A DNA stretch of 55,826 bases from Micractinium sp. NFX-FRZ (lineage: Eukaryota > Chlorophyta > Trebouxiophyceae > Chlorellales > Chlorellaceae). This document shows, piece after piece, positions 1-16,125 of the stretch; the first letter of the stretch is position 1, and each line of letters opens with the position of its first letter. Made by a program: the position numbers and the translations under genes. The stretch is from the NCBI GenBank assembly GCA_029339195.1, contig JAPTJF010000414.1:1-55826 (forward strand), read 5' to 3'. The notes under the pieces were generated by a model that saw only the letters and a list, made by a program, of their open reading frames with translations, did not search any database and was not told the DNA's origin.

Positions 1-904
1 GAGTATATGGAAGCGGCTGGGACTTGCAGCGGGGCGTTTGATGCAGAATTGAGGCCGGGGGACCAAACCTTGTCGCCTTTTGGCAGGGGTAACGCTTAGC
101 TGACCTGACGGGGGCCCCGCAGATGACCGCGCTGCGACTGTGAGGTTTTGGAGGGTTTCGGCGGTGCCTTGGCGGGCCTTGGCGATGCCGGCCCGGCTCA
201 CAGCGGGCTCGCACACGGGGGTTGCAGGAACCGAGCCGTCGTATGCAGTTGCGCCGGCAGCTGCAGGCGCCTCTGGCGCCGGCGGGGAAGCGCCGTCATC
301 CGCGCTAGGTGAGGGCCGTGTGGAGCGCTTCCCCTGCACCCAGCGGCTGTGCGATGCAGAGGCGCAGCGAGGCTGAGGGCGGGTTTCCTGCTGCGCATGC
401 TGCCCGTGAAACGCCCCTGTTGGGCGTTCTATCGGAGCCCACCATGTTCTGCACCCCTTCCCATGCACATGCAGGCACCGACGGTGCTGCTGCAGTGCTG
501 GGGGAGCTGCAATTTGGCGGGCCAGTGGCGGGCCATCCTGCAGAGCAGAGGCGCCAGCCCTCGTCAGACACTCCAACTGGCTGACCGTAGCCTGCTGGTG
601 GCGCCGCCAAGTCGAGGCGGGGAGGGGCCGGCAGGAAAGCAGCGCTTATGTTGCTGCCATCGCAGGCGCAACTGCTCAGCGAACGGCAATGCGCTGCCTG
701 GTGGGAACAGCAGCGGCAAAGCTGCCAGGGAGGCGCAGGTCACACCCGTGTGGCTGCCCATAGCGCTGGCTGTGGCACGCGGAAAAAATTCTAGGGACGC
801 TGGCACGCAGCTGAGCAGGCTGCCTGTGGTGCCTGTTTGAGTGCGAGCAGTAGGGCCGGCGGCCGCTCGCTCCGCCCCACTTTGGTGCCCCTCAGTGCAT
901 CCAC

Positions 905-1081
905 CATACGCTGCCCCTGCCATCGCCTGCTCATGATGATACGTTGCTGTATTGTGAGGGTTGACATGTTCAAAGAGTGCAAGCAGTAGGGCCGGCGGCC
1001 TGCTATGCTCTCTTTGAACATCTCAACCTTACAATACAGCAACGTATCATCATGAGCAGGCGATGGCAGGGGCAGCGTATG
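905..1081. repeat. Long near-perfect inverted repeat (hairpin)
   Basis: The left arm (905-977) and right arm (1010-1081) are reverse complements over about 72 bases, with only about three differences and one indel, all near the loop side. The spacer is 32 bases. Most of the spacer (about 978-1000, the AGCAGTAGGGCCGGCGGCC part) recurs directly upstream at about 845-865, so the hairpin probably grew by a copy and inversion event. It could be a foldback element or a small-RNA precursor. No flanking target-site duplication was identified. Confidence 0.85.
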
Positions 1082-1340
1082 GCAACCTGGCTCTGCCACC
1101 ACTGTTTACTGCCCGCATCTCGATCCAACACCACCACACAGCCCCATGCCCCGTTGGGCGCCTTCTCAGCACAATGGAAGAACATGCCAGTGGCCCCTGC
1201 CCTGCCTTCTGCCTTCTGACAGGCAGCCTGCCAGCGCTCCTGGCGCTCCATACTCTGCCTCCACCGCCTGACCACACTGCCGGGTGTTCCATGGTCTGTT
1301 ACGAGCTGCTTCATGCCATGAGCAGATGCCGTGTGTAGCG

Positions 1341-1345
1341 TTACA
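1341..1345 (-). terminator. Probable polyadenylation signal TGTAA
   Basis: TTACA on the plus strand reads TGTAA on the minus strand, 70 bases after the stop codon of the glycosyltransferase gene. TGTAA is the usual green-algal polyadenylation signal. Confidence 0.5.
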
Positions 1346-1414
1346 AGCCCACAACCTTGCAAGCTTGACCGCGCTGCTGCACGTCGGCGGACGGCGCAGG
1401 GCCGCATCCCGCCG

Positions 1415-4400
1415 TCAGTCCACGTCCCACCACAAACCCGTGCCCTCGCTGCTGCTGCTGCCGCGCGGCCAGGGCAGGCGGGGCGCCAGCGCTGCCACGC
1501 TCTCTCCAGCCAGCGCCCGGGGCAGCAGGCCCAGCAGCACCCTCCTCACTGTGTCCGTGTCCACAATCATGCCGGCACGTGCGTGCGCCTCCAGGCAGTA
1601 CCTGCGGTACAGGTGCAGGGGGAGGGGGATGCGGTACAGTGCCGGTGATGGCCATCGGCGTGTGCACGGGCCTCCAGGCAATGTCACGATGTAGAGGGGG
1701 GAGGGGCTGCTCCCACGGACCGCCGCTGTCGGCAGTGTTCGTGAGAGTGAAAAGTGGGGGTGCGGTGCAGCATACCATGCAGAGCATCCTGACGCCTATG
1801 GTGGCCTGCCTCCCTCCGTGCCTCCATGCCCCAGATCTGCCCGCCCCTACATCTCCTCCCCATGCACCTGCCTCCCAGCTTGGCCAAACACAGCAGCAAT
1901 CATTCCCACCAGCCTATGTTTTTGCCGGTGCACCAGATTGGCAGGCCACATACCGCCTGCAGTTGGGACCTCTCCCCCCCGCCCCCCCCCCCCCCGCACA
2001 CCTGCTGGAGCACTCCTCCGCAGTCCAGTGCGAGTACTTGGAGTCCTCCTTCTCCAGGTACATCACCCACTGCGGAGCAAAGGGAGGGTGCGGGGGCGGG
2101 CAGGACAATTTGAGACTAGCGGCAGCGCAAAGGCGAGAGCAGGTTGTGTCCCTCTCCGTGACGGGTGGCAGTGCAAAGGAGCGCCCCCCATCCCAAGGCC
2201 CTCCACCACCACCCCCACGGCACCTCGCTGCTGTTGGCCTTCCAGGCAAAGTGGTGCAGGGTGCCCACAGAGCGCGTGAGGTTGAGGTAGATCTCGCTGA
2301 TGCCGTGCCACTCCCAGTTGTAGGGCAGCAGCTCCAGCACCAGAGCCCCGGGGGGCAGGAACACGGCGTTGGCCAGCAGCGGGCCGTGGCGGGCCACCAG
2401 CACGCCTGCGGGGGGCAGGGGGTGGGTGAGGCGGGAAAGCGAGAGGGCAGGACCAAGGCGGTGGCCAGCAGGGGGCCGGGTCTTGTGCCAGCACACCTGG
2501 GAGAGAGGGTGGGCGCAGGGCATGGGACAGTGGGGTTGGACGATGGGGGCAGGGGCCTGGCTAGGCCGGGAAGGCAGCAGCTGGTTGGCTGCTGCAGCCC
2601 CCGCCGCCCTCCCTCCACACTCTGCCATTCCTGCTTCCCCTACATCTGCCTTCCTGCTGTCTCATTCCGCCCCCACCTGTCTTGGCCATGGCGGAAACAA
2701 AAGAAGGGAATGCGGCCCCGGGGGTGACCGAGTAGGGGCGCACCGCCATGCCCAGAGCGTCTCCTACCTCACGCAGCGCCGCCAGCACCTGAAGGCACGG
2801 AACAGGGGTGGTGTGGGGGCGCAGCAGAGGGCGGGCGCAGCAGCAGCAAGTCAGAGGTGCAGCCCAGCGCCCGCTGCTCCTGCCGGCTGGTCTGCTTGCG
2901 CTGGGCAGATGGAGGCACGCAAATGTGCCCTGAGCCGGCCAGGCGCCTGCAGCCGCAAGCAACCTCCGGCCTCCCAGGCCAGCCTCAACTGCTGCTTCAC
3001 GCCACACAACCGCTTCAGTCCATCCCATCCCTTGCGCATTACCCCCCCCCTCCCCCACCTCGGGTTCCTGCCCATGCACCGTCCCCGCCCTGCCACCTCA
3101 TTCTGTGCCTCCCTGCCTCTGTCTCAAAAGACTAGGCAACGCCTCACCTCCCCATTGTTCACCACAGGTTCATGGTTCATGGCCATCAAGTAAGTGATGA
3201 CAGGTGGCGCCACCCCGGCGTCCCAGGCGGGCCCGCCCATGCTCACGTTGGCGGCTGCGCAGGGGCGGGCAGTGTTAGTGGGCAGGGCAGTGGGTGCCAG
3301 GATGGCGGGGTGCAGGAGCAGAGGACTGCTGGATGCCGGGAGTGTGGCAAGGCGTACCATGCAGAGCAGCAGAGCAGGGGTAGCGGGGACAGCAGGCCAG
3401 CAAGCGCCGCAACACGGGGTGCGCTCCAACCAGCTCAGCAATGGAGCAGGCCTGGCGCCAGCAGGGCCAAAGCAGGGCCAAAGCAGGCTGCTCACCTTCG
3501 TACGCTGCTTCCCGGAATGCCTGCGCGTGCTGCGGCGCCGCAAACCCGCTGCGCCCCTCCCGGTGGCTGTACCTGCGGGCAGGGCAGCGGGCAGGGCAGC
3601 AAGGGGTGTGGATGGTGGCCGCACATGCACGCAGCCTCGTGCACGCCTGCGCTGCCTGCCGCACAAGCGCGCTACCTTTTGCACCACTGCCTCCCCGTGC
3701 TGCCAGCTGTGCGCGGCTGGCGCGCTCCCATGCCCGCCTGCCCAACTCCACCCTGCTGCCATCCACCCCTTCCCCACGTTCCCCACAACAACACCTGTTT
3801 TACTCCTTTGCCCCCGCCCCAGCACCTGGTGTGCACCATGAGCACCCGCTCAAATCCCAGCCAGCTGGTGGCGTTGAGCGCCTCCAGTTCGTCAAAGAAG
3901 AGGACGCGCGGCATGGCACGCGGCGCCTTGAGCCCCGGGCGCAGCGCCAGGCGCAGCATGTCCATCACCCAGGTCAGGCCCTGGAGAGAGGAGGAAGAGA
4001 GGGGTGGACAAGATGAGTGAGGGTGTGGGCAGAGGCAGGCATGGCCATCACCCAGGTCAGGCCCTGGAGAGGAGGACGAGAGGGGTTGACAAAAGTTGAG
4101 TGTGGGTGTGGGCAGAGGCAGGCATGTCCAGGACCCGGGTCAGGCCCTGGAGAGCAGGCGAAGGTTGAAAAGGTGGTTGCGGGTGTGGGCAGGCGCAGCA
4201 TGGACAGGACCCAGGTCAAACCGTGGAAGGGTTGGGCAAAGTGGGGCACGGTGAGAGCGCAGAGGAGGAGAGCGGTGGCTGCCCCGCCGCCTGCCCCCAT
4301 GCCTCTGCACAGCCACCTGTCCACTCCTACTTCCCCTGTCTGCCTTGCCCCTGCGACCCTGTGCGCTTGCAGCCCCAGCGTGCCCCCTGCTCTTGCTCAC

Positions 4401-5182
4401 CGCCACTTGCTCCCGCCGCAGGTTTGGGAAGATGACGGCGCTGATGTGGAGCGGCGCCTCGCTGTCGCCCCCGCTGCCGTGGCTGCGCCACGCCCCCTCG
4501 CTGAGCGCGCTGTAAATGGGCAGCAGCACCTCTGCCCAGTGCCCCATGTTCTCTGGGAAGGCGGGGAATGGGAAGTCGATCCACAGGCAGGTGCCGCGCA
4601 GCAAGCCCGCTTGGATGTTGTGGAAATGCAGCGAGGTGTTGGTGAGCGGCAGCTTGCCCACGGCAATGTTTTGTGAGAACTCGATGTCCGCGCTGTGGGT
4701 GCTGTACTTGTCCACGTCAGCTGCATCCAGCACGGCAAAGAAACGCTGCACGTGGAACCTGCGGGGCCGAGGTGAGAGGCGGGGTGGGAAGCCAGCGGCG
4801 GCGGCAGCGGCAGTGCAATGGTGACGGCGGGGTGCAGGATGCATTTTGTGAACTCTTGCTGCTGGCGGCAAGCGCGCAGGCTGCCTGCAACAGGTAACAC
4901 ATCCGCACTCACCAGAGGTTCCGGGCTATGACAAAGTCATCGGTCTTGTCAAAGCTGGTTGGCTCGGCTGCGGAACAACAAGGGCGGCAGCGAGCAAGGC
5001 GGTTGGCGGCAGCGGCAGCAGCAGCTGGCACTGCGGCGTTCTGCTTGTCCGTAATGCTCACCTGCATCGGCGTCAAACTCCGACCAGTACCACGCGTTCC
5101 ATCCCTTCTCCGCGCAGCTGCTGCCGGCGAGTGCAAGCAGCAGGACGCACGACAGCAAGGTCGTCGACCGCTGCCTGCACAT
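1415..5182 (-). CDS. GT61/DUF563-type glycosyltransferase, secretory
   Basis: Proposed exons (minus strand): 5182-5062, 4967-4913, 4758-4401, 3980-3826, 3572-3496, 3254-3148, 2788-2677, 2405-2224, 2069-2002, 1706-1415, giving 508 residues. The start is chosen because it opens a clear signal peptide (Leu-rich core, ending SSCA). The third exon holds NMGHWAEVLLPIYSAL, the fourth FFDELEALNATSWLGFERVL, and the eighth ARHGPLLANAVFLPPGALVLEL. These match the conserved blocks of DUF563/GT61 enzymes, which transfer xylose, arabinose or GlcNAc to glycans in the Golgi or ER. The real substrate cannot be read from sequence. The last exon acceptor is the least certain border. Intron 3 contains a tandem array made from the start of exon 4. 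Confidence 0.8.
3957..4245. repeat. Four-copy tandem array built from an exon start
   Basis: Near-identical segments start at 3957, 4040, 4123 and 4199 (periods 83, 83, 76). The first is the acceptor and first codons of exon 4 of the glycosyltransferase gene. The other three lie upstream of it inside intron 3 on the coding strand and keep the CAG acceptor and the CTGACC(T/C)GGGT coding motif in decayed form. Confidence 0.9.
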
Positions 5183-6079
5183 GCTTTCCACTCGTGCTTT
5201 TGGGCACACGGGTGCGACGAGCGCCGCGCAGGCTTGTGGGCAGCACTCCGGCTCAGCAGCGCATTTTGAAGGTGGAGCACCTGGAGAGCACAGACAAGCG
5301 CTTGAAGGAATGATCAGGTTGAGTGTGATTTGACGGTGGCGCCCAATCGCAGGGCGGCCACCAACCAGTGGCGGCGCCACCTCAGCTCATGCCGTCGCGT
5401 CGGTTCAGGAGGCAAGGGTGCCTATTGCAACCCGTGCATGTGGGAGGCCCACAGGAGGCTGGATTGTATGCAAACCACAGCAGCCGGTAAGTAGTGTCCC
5501 TAATATAAACTGTCCTGCCTGGACCTGCATGCCATCACACCCCGGCAGGTGGCTGGAAGGAACAGCACAGCCGCTGCTGTGGCGGTGGAGGTCACTTCCG
5601 CCAAACTACCCCCACAGTAACTGCCGCTCACCACCAGCTGCTGCTCCGCACCTGGCTGCCCCTGCTGCTTGGTCATACACCTTGCACGTCGGCAGCTGCC
5701 ATGCCTTGTGTGCGCACCCCGAGGCGACACTCCAAGCATCCAGTGTGTGCAAGAAGCAGGCATTGCAAGTTGTATACACATAGGGAGATGTTTTGGGCAT
5801 CAATTCTGGCTCGCAGAAGAGCAGCCAAACGTGGGTTCCTGTGTTGAGGGCAGGCATGGCGTGTGGAGGAGATGGCGGCCCGTGCGGGAGAAAACTGCGG
5901 CTGTCTGCACAGCGCAGAGGTGCGGGCGCTGGCAGAATGAAAGCAGTTGAATAGGAGGATGTGCGGTAGGTAAGGCAGTGCAATTGTTGCAAGAGATACA
6001 GGGAAGACGTCAAGGGAGAAGTGCGGTAACAGCATGATCCGGGGAGAGCCGGCGGTGTCGAGTAGGCCCAGCAGGCGCC
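5183..6079. other. Intergenic region between two minus-strand genes
   Basis: This holds the promoter and 5' leader of the glycosyltransferase gene on the left and the 3' UTR of the amino-acid transporter on the right. I see no convincing coding exon. Open frames on both strands lack splice-compatible borders and family resemblance. Confidence 0.5.
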
Positions 6080-9000
6080 TTAGGAGGCCCCCAGAAAAGT
6101 CAGAAACTGAGCCCCGGAGGGGTCGTCCGCGTGTGTGGGGCCGTGCCGCCAGCGGTGACAGGAAGGGATCATGTCGCACACGTTCAAACCGGTGATGAGT
6201 GCTGCCAGGGTCAGGGCCAGCACCAGCAGCGCCAGCAGGCCGGCACGAGCGGGGTTGCTGAGCTGGCGCCACGCCAGCATGGCATAAAAAGCGGTGGGCA
6301 GCACAAGGGAGCACGTGATGGAGCAGAGGCCGCCCAGCAGGCTCAGCACGCTGCCCAGCGCGTTGTAGGCGGTGAGAGCAACCACAGCGCACGCAGCGTA
6401 CAGCGCCAGCCGCAGCGTACGCGCCACCCAGTGCACCGGCGGGTGGAAGTTGCCCTGTGCATCCCTCGACAGCGGCAGCACCGACAGCACCATGTCCTGA
6501 GGGGGGAGGATCCAGAGCACGGGTCAGGGCCGGGCAGGAGAGCGTGGGCACAAGTCAGGTTGGGCCCAGTGCAGGCCTGAGCACAGGCAGGGGTGGGGCG
6601 GGCACACGGGCATGTACTCGGCGCAGGCAGCGCCACACTGCATGCACCGGCTGGAACTCTGCAGGGCACCTGTGCGGCGCGGGTCAAGAGGCGCACCCTC
6701 ACAGCGTGCACCCAGCAACTACCAACAGGCCCACAGCACCCATGCTTCCCGAAGCAGTGCAAGGGTGGTGCCACGGCTGACCTGCAGTATGAGGTTGAGC
6801 CCCGGGTACTTGGTGAGGCAGTTTATGAGCACCATAATGGCCTGCGGGGGGAGAGGGAGAGCGCAAGCACTCGAGGTGAGGCAAAGGCACGGCAGCAGGC
6901 ATGCAGGCGCAGGTGCCAGCCGTAGAGGCCAGCTTCGCATCCACTTGCACTTGTTGGGCAACAGTGGAGGCAGCAGCAGGCAGGGCAGCAAGCGCAGTGC
7001 ACATCGTGGCAAGACCCATGCGCGGGGCGCACACCAGCACTCTGTCGATGGGCAGGCGGTTGGCCGAGTAGTACGAATTGATGGCCAGGTCTGTGGTGAC
7101 CAGCGGGGAGGCGGCATCCCCCCAATACCTGCACAGCAGGTGCCAGGCGGTACAGGGAAGCAGAGGTCTGGCGGACAGGGCATCGCTGGCAGAGCGGCTC
7201 GATGCCAAAAGCTGCAGGCGCCCCATGCATTGTGCAACACCAAGCGGCTGTGCTACCACTGGGCTGCTGCAAGCACAGTGTTGCCCGGGCTGTGCCGCTG
7301 CTGCCGGCAATGGTGACGAGAAGAAAAGTGGGGAGACTGTTGGAGAAGGGCAGTGTGGCTGTGCTGACCGGTAGCCAGCGGCTGCCAGGCTGGCATAGCA
7401 GGCCAGCAGGCAATAGCAGGCAAGCAGGACGTTGAAACACGCTCACCAGTAGCCAGCGGCCGCCAGGCTGGCGTAGCATGCCAGCATGACGCCAAAGGAG
7501 ATGCTGAGGGCGGCTGGGAACTGGGAGGGCTTGCGCATGGCGCTGCAGGGGGGCAGGGAGGCACAGCCGTGCGGAACTGAAACGTAGAAAACAATCAGAC
7601 CGCAGGCACCAAATTAAGCGGGGTGCAGTCCTGCCTGCCAGACTGCCCTAGGCAGACGGCCTCTCGCGGTAGCAGGTAGCAGGTAGCAGGTGCGGGGCCT
7701 GCAACATACAGTGGTGTACTGGCTGATGGCTGGCAGGTCTGGCAGGCAGGTAGGCTGCCTGGGCGCACCAACCGACCTGCGCAGCGCGGGCAGCGTGGTG
7801 TGGGCGCTGCAGCTGAGTGCAAAGATGCCGATGGCTTGGACCACGCCCACGCTGGCCAGGTGGCGGGTCGGCGGCGGCTGCGGAAGGCGGGCGGGCGGGC
7901 GGGCAAATGAGAAGGGCTTGGGTGGGCGGCAAACTGAGAGGGGCAGCAGTGCCCGATAGCCCACACATGTGCGGCTCCTGGTGCACCGCATGCACGCCAT
8001 AGAATGCAATGCCAGTCTCACAGTGCGACTCATGTACACATTCACACAGCTGCAGACACTGCCGCCTGCGCAGCCAATCAGCCTGTGCCCTCCCTGCCTG
8101 CCAGTGGGACCACCTCCAGCAGCAGCAGCCCACGCAGGCACGCACACTTGCATGCATGCCCGCCTCACACAGTTGACGTGCACGCACCTGCTGCGGCATC
8201 GCCTCCCGCCGCGGGTCCAGCCCCAGCAGTGCCAGCACGAGGGAGATGACCAGGGCGGTGGAGGCGCTGCCCAGCATGCTGAGCCTGCACCACAAAGAGT
8301 GCCGCAGAGCACCGCATCAGTGCCACCATTTTGAGCACACTACAGGAACCTCGGCACAGTCCCATCAACTGAGCACAGGCACATGACACATTGATTGAGT
8401 GCCGCACCCTGGTCTCCCGAGGGCTGGGCAATAAGCACGCTGAACAGTGGCAGTTATAGCACCTCACCTGCTGAGCTGGCGCAGCTCGATGAAGAGCAGG
8501 GGCAGCAGGCAGGCGGAGGAGAGGACGGCGGCGGCGTGCATGGGGCGCAGCGAACCGATGCCTGCGGCGGGGGGTGGGCGTGGCGGGGCACACGTGAGCC
8601 AAGCTGGCCCGACTCTGCCACCAGACTCTGCCATCTCCATCCTGCCCATTGGTTGCCAGGCTGGCATAGCACAGCATAGCGCACGCCGGTGGTGCCCGCC
8701 GCCGCCCCACTGCAACCAGCCCGCCTGCCTGCCGCCCCCAACGTCCATCCTGGCCCTGCCCCCCCCCCGCCCGTCAGCCCCACTGCAAGCCCCACTGCAC
8801 CTGCCCACCCACCTTCGCTGGGCAGCAGCAGCTCCAGCATCTGCCAGCACACCATGAGCAGCACAATGGAGGCCCCCGCCAGTTCCATGGCACAGAACAG
8901 CAGCACCGCACGCTTGCCCGCGCGCCCCGCGGCCGCCTGGCCCAGCGCCGGGTAGGTGCGGGGGGTGGCGGGGGGCAGCAGGTCAAAGGCTTTGACGATG

Positions 9001-9599
9001 AGCTGCACGGCAGGGGGAGCATTAGTATTGCAAGGTTCGTGCACGTGGTGTCGGGCGGCCGGGATGAGAGCCGGCTGGGTCAGGCTTTGGCATCTTTGGT
9101 GAAGGGGGATCAGACAGAAATCTCCCACTCTTCCAGCCACTAACCACGGGCGGCTCCAGGTAGCAGGGACGGCGGCAGGGCCAGCCCCAGGGCAGCAGCT
9201 GACACGCCCACCGAGCCCTGCTGTGCCCGCTCACCTGCCCCGAAGTGGCAAAAGTTGGGACGAGGCAGCACAGGAAGGGGAGCGCCAGCCAGCCGCCCTT
9301 ACGGATGGCGTAAGGCATGGTCAGCAGGCCCAGCCCAACATAAATGTTAAGCACGTTGAAACAAGTTTGAGAGAGCGTGGCGCCGCTGGCAGCTGGGGCG
9401 GCAGTGGCGGCAGGCGGCGCGCCACCCCTGCCGTCGCCATCCCTGCAAGAGCGGGCGGCGTGCGCTCCAGGTTGGGCTGGACATTTCGAGCACTGCGGCG
9501 ACGGCAGGGCAGCCGCCGGCAAGGGCAAGGGGCTCACCTGGCCTCCTCCTGGAGCAGGGGCAGGCGCACGTCGTCCCGGCAATCACTGGGTTCGTCCAT
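6080..9599 (-). CDS. AAAP-family amino-acid transporter (AVT/SLC32/36-like)
   Basis: Ten exons (minus strand): 9599-9538, 9442-9235, 9002-8813, 8561-8468, 8284-8188, 7877-7777, 7542-7447, 7128-7035, 6841-6782, 6496-6080, giving 472 residues. The soluble N-terminus begins MDEPSDCRDD. The first membrane block SQTCFNVLNIYVGLGLLTMP has the N(x)nGxGxLxxP signature of the amino acid/auxin permease family, seen in vacuolar AVT transporters. About ten further hydrophobic segments follow, and NRLPIDRVL and INCLTKYP are typical of the middle of AVT proteins. Expected role: proton-coupled amino-acid movement across the vacuolar or plasma membrane. The start codon is the first ATG and sits 191 bp from the divergent dihydropyrimidinase start. 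Confidence 0.85.
7366..7490. repeat. Exon-end (donor) echo in the transporter gene
   Basis: The end of exon 7 with its donor (about 7443-7490) recurs at 7366-7402, about 77 bases downstream on the coding strand. The copy encodes a recognisable version of the ACYASLAAAGY peptide but has lost the GT donor. Confidence 0.75.
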
Positions 9600-9790
9600 G
9601 GTTGCGGAATGTGGGTCACAGGGCAGAGGGAGTCAAACAGCGTCCGGCCTCCCACCACGTGTTGCTGCTGACGGTGGACTGGCGGTGGTCGAAATGGGGG
9701 TGCCTCATAGCAATCTGAGCACACGCATTGACTGGTGGTAGTGCTGTGAAGTAACGAACAGGGCAGCAGCCCGTGGGGCAGCTCTCCCAG
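9600..9790. promoter_or_regulatory. Compact divergent promoter
   Basis: Only 191 bp separate the start codon of the amino-acid transporter (minus) from that of the dihydropyrimidinase (plus). Both 5' UTRs and both promoters must fit here, so the two genes very probably share regulatory DNA. No canonical TATA box is evident. Co-regulation of amino-acid transport and pyrimidine catabolism would make sense for nitrogen salvage, but that is inference. Confidence 0.55.
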
Positions 9791-14196
<4,406 letters not shown>

Positions 14197-14425
14197 GGCA
14201 ATCCCCCGTGGTCGGTTGGATCTCACTGCATTGTGCCTGCCTGGCGCGGTGGCTGGTTTTTCAGTCCCCTCGAGTGTTGCCGCTCACTACACCCCATGTG
14301 CATCCCGCTGAGTGGACAATGCACTTTTATAAATATGTTGTCCTACGGGTGCGCTTCCTGCCAGCCTGTACATTAAGCTTGCGCCGTCTCTCGGGTGCTG
14401 CCCACACCCAGCCCAAAGGCACCCC

Positions 14426-14430
14426 TGTAA
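14426..14430 (+). terminator. Probable polyadenylation signal TGTAA
   Basis: TGTAA lies 230 bases after the dihydropyrimidinase stop codon, a typical 3' UTR length for green algae. Confidence 0.45.
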
Positions 14431-15363
14431 CCCGTGTGCCAACCTACGTTGCGGGAGCGTTCGGCATGGGCGAGAAGAGGCTGATTGCGGCCCTGCTGCT
14501 AGGTAAGTTGCAAGCACACCTGTCAGCACCTGGCAAGCCATGTGACTTGTAGCCAGCAGGCACGTGCGGTTGTGTCATGCTGATGTGTGCCCCCCGCCCC
14601 GCTGGCTGCCCCCTGGTCACCCCCTGCTTCACTTCCTGCCTGCCTGCCTGCCTGGCTTCTTGCTCATGCTGGGGAAGCACACTCGCAGTCCGCTAGTCGT
14701 ACCTCCAGCCTGCGTAACTTGAGTGTCTGCCTCTTCCTCCAAAATACCTGCCTGCCTGCCCTGCCCATCTGCGCATGCAGAGCTACGCCTGCGGCCCCAG
14801 GCGCCACCTTGGGACTGCTCGTCCTCTTCTCCTCCTCCTCCGCCCTCATCACCTTTGCCGCCGCAGGCCGGCGCCACCTGCAGACGCCGACGTCCTGGCA
14901 CCGCCTGCCTGCTGGCTGCCCTCCGTCGGCACCTTCCTCTTCAGCTGCGCCGTACCAAGCAGCGGGCGGGCACACCTTTACAACCTCATATGGCACGCAT
15001 CATTGGGTGGGAACCGTGCTGGTGGCAGCGTGTTGCGCCCCCTGCCGGGCCGCGCATGGCAGTAACTGGTGGCAGGCCCCCCACCGCCAATGTCGCGGCA
15101 GCAGCCTGCACTGCCCCCCGACGAGTGCAAGTCACCACCCGTCCACGCCACATCCCCAATGAGGAGCAGCAGCAGCCGTGGCATATCATGACCTCTCTTT
15201 GTTGTACTGGGTGCAGTACACTGGTGTGGGTGTGCGGTAGCTGTGAGGCAGCTGTGAGGTAGCTGTGAGGCAGCTGTCATCCCCCTCGTGCAAGCTTGCT
15301 ACTGCGACCCTGGCTCTGCAACGACTTGCTAGCTCCTGACGTGGCCTGCCTGCCTGCCAGTGG

Positions 15364-15737
15364 TGGCTAGCTGGTTCGTACTAGGTTGATATCAGGGTGG
15401 AAGCAGGGTTTGTAATGGGGTTTGGCAGCATAAGACACAGGAGGCAGGGGCGCTGCTGCTGAGGCGGTGCAGAAGCGGGCAGCAGGGTAGTGGAATTTCT
15501 GAGCACGGTGCCGAGGGGAGGAGCGCTGCTGGGGTGCAGCTACCCCGGCGCTGGGCGGGGTAGCACCATCCCAGCAGCGCTCCCCCCCCGGCACCGTGCC
15601 CAGAAATTCCACTACCCTGCTGCCCGCTTCTGCACCGCCTCAGCAGCAGCGCCCCTGCCTCCTATGTCTTACCCTGCCAAACCCCACACAAACCCTGCTT
15701 CCACCCTGATATCAACCCAGTAAGAACCAGCTAGCCA
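15364..15737. repeat. Large inverted repeat with ~180 bp arms
   Basis: Left arm 15364-15546 and right arm 15557-15737 are reverse complements with scattered mismatches, separated by about 10 bases. Because of this, the same peptide-like frame (QKFHYPAARFCTASAAAPLP) appears on both strands. A third, direct partial copy of the right arm's inner part follows at about 15739-15800. The second duplication unit (21640-21920) has only the left-arm arrangement, so the inversion happened in copy 1 after duplication. Confidence 0.92.
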
Positions 15738-16039
15738 GCACCATCCCAGCAGCGCTCCCCCCCTCGGCACCGCTCCCAGAAATTCCACTACCCTGCTGGG
15801 CGGGGTAGGCACAGCAAAAAGGGAGGAAGTGCGCAGGTTGCAGGTGTTGCCGTGTGCAGCGTTGCAACCAATTGGAGCGCCGCGGCCTGGGTGGGGGGCC
15901 CTCGCCGTCGGGCAGCGCTTGGGAGCGGCAGTGCTCCACAGCTCGCCCGCATCACATGGGCCCTGCAGCACAGGTGCGCAGCGGCGGGAGGTGTGCTTGA
16001 GATCTTTGGTCCCTTGGCGTGTTTGGGGAACCAAGCAGG

Positions 16040-16125
16040 CAGAGCACAGGCGAGCACAGCACAGCGCACAGGACAACACAGCACAGCACAGCGCAGCACT
16101 CAGCACAGCACAGCACAGCACAATG
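16040..16125. repeat. CAGCA-type microsatellite
   Basis: A run of CACAG/CAGCA units. Similar runs lie at about 17019-17064, 22130-22350 and 34137-34160. In the minus-strand genes these fall in introns or 3' regions. Confidence 0.8.

Larger units (their letters stand above)
1..1414. other. Region without a recognised gene
   Basis: No reading frame here resembles a known family. The frames present are short, overlap on both strands and are of the kind expected by chance in GC-rich DNA. An acceptor-like site just before position 123, followed by a very short open frame ending at 143, could be the last exon of a plus-strand gene entering from the left, but this cannot be tested from the window. 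The right part holds the 3' UTR of the minus-strand glycosyltransferase gene and a long inverted repeat. Confidence 0.5.

Noticed and set aside
14466..15162. Possible small gene (MGEKRLIAALLL with a GTAAGT donor, then hydrophobic frames)
   Set aside because: Several mutually exclusive exon joins are possible, none gives a recognisable protein, and duplication copy 2 does not preserve the frame. It is kept only as a remark.
15367..15723. The same ~80-residue peptide predicted on both strands
   Set aside because: This is a consequence of the large inverted repeat, not of two genes.
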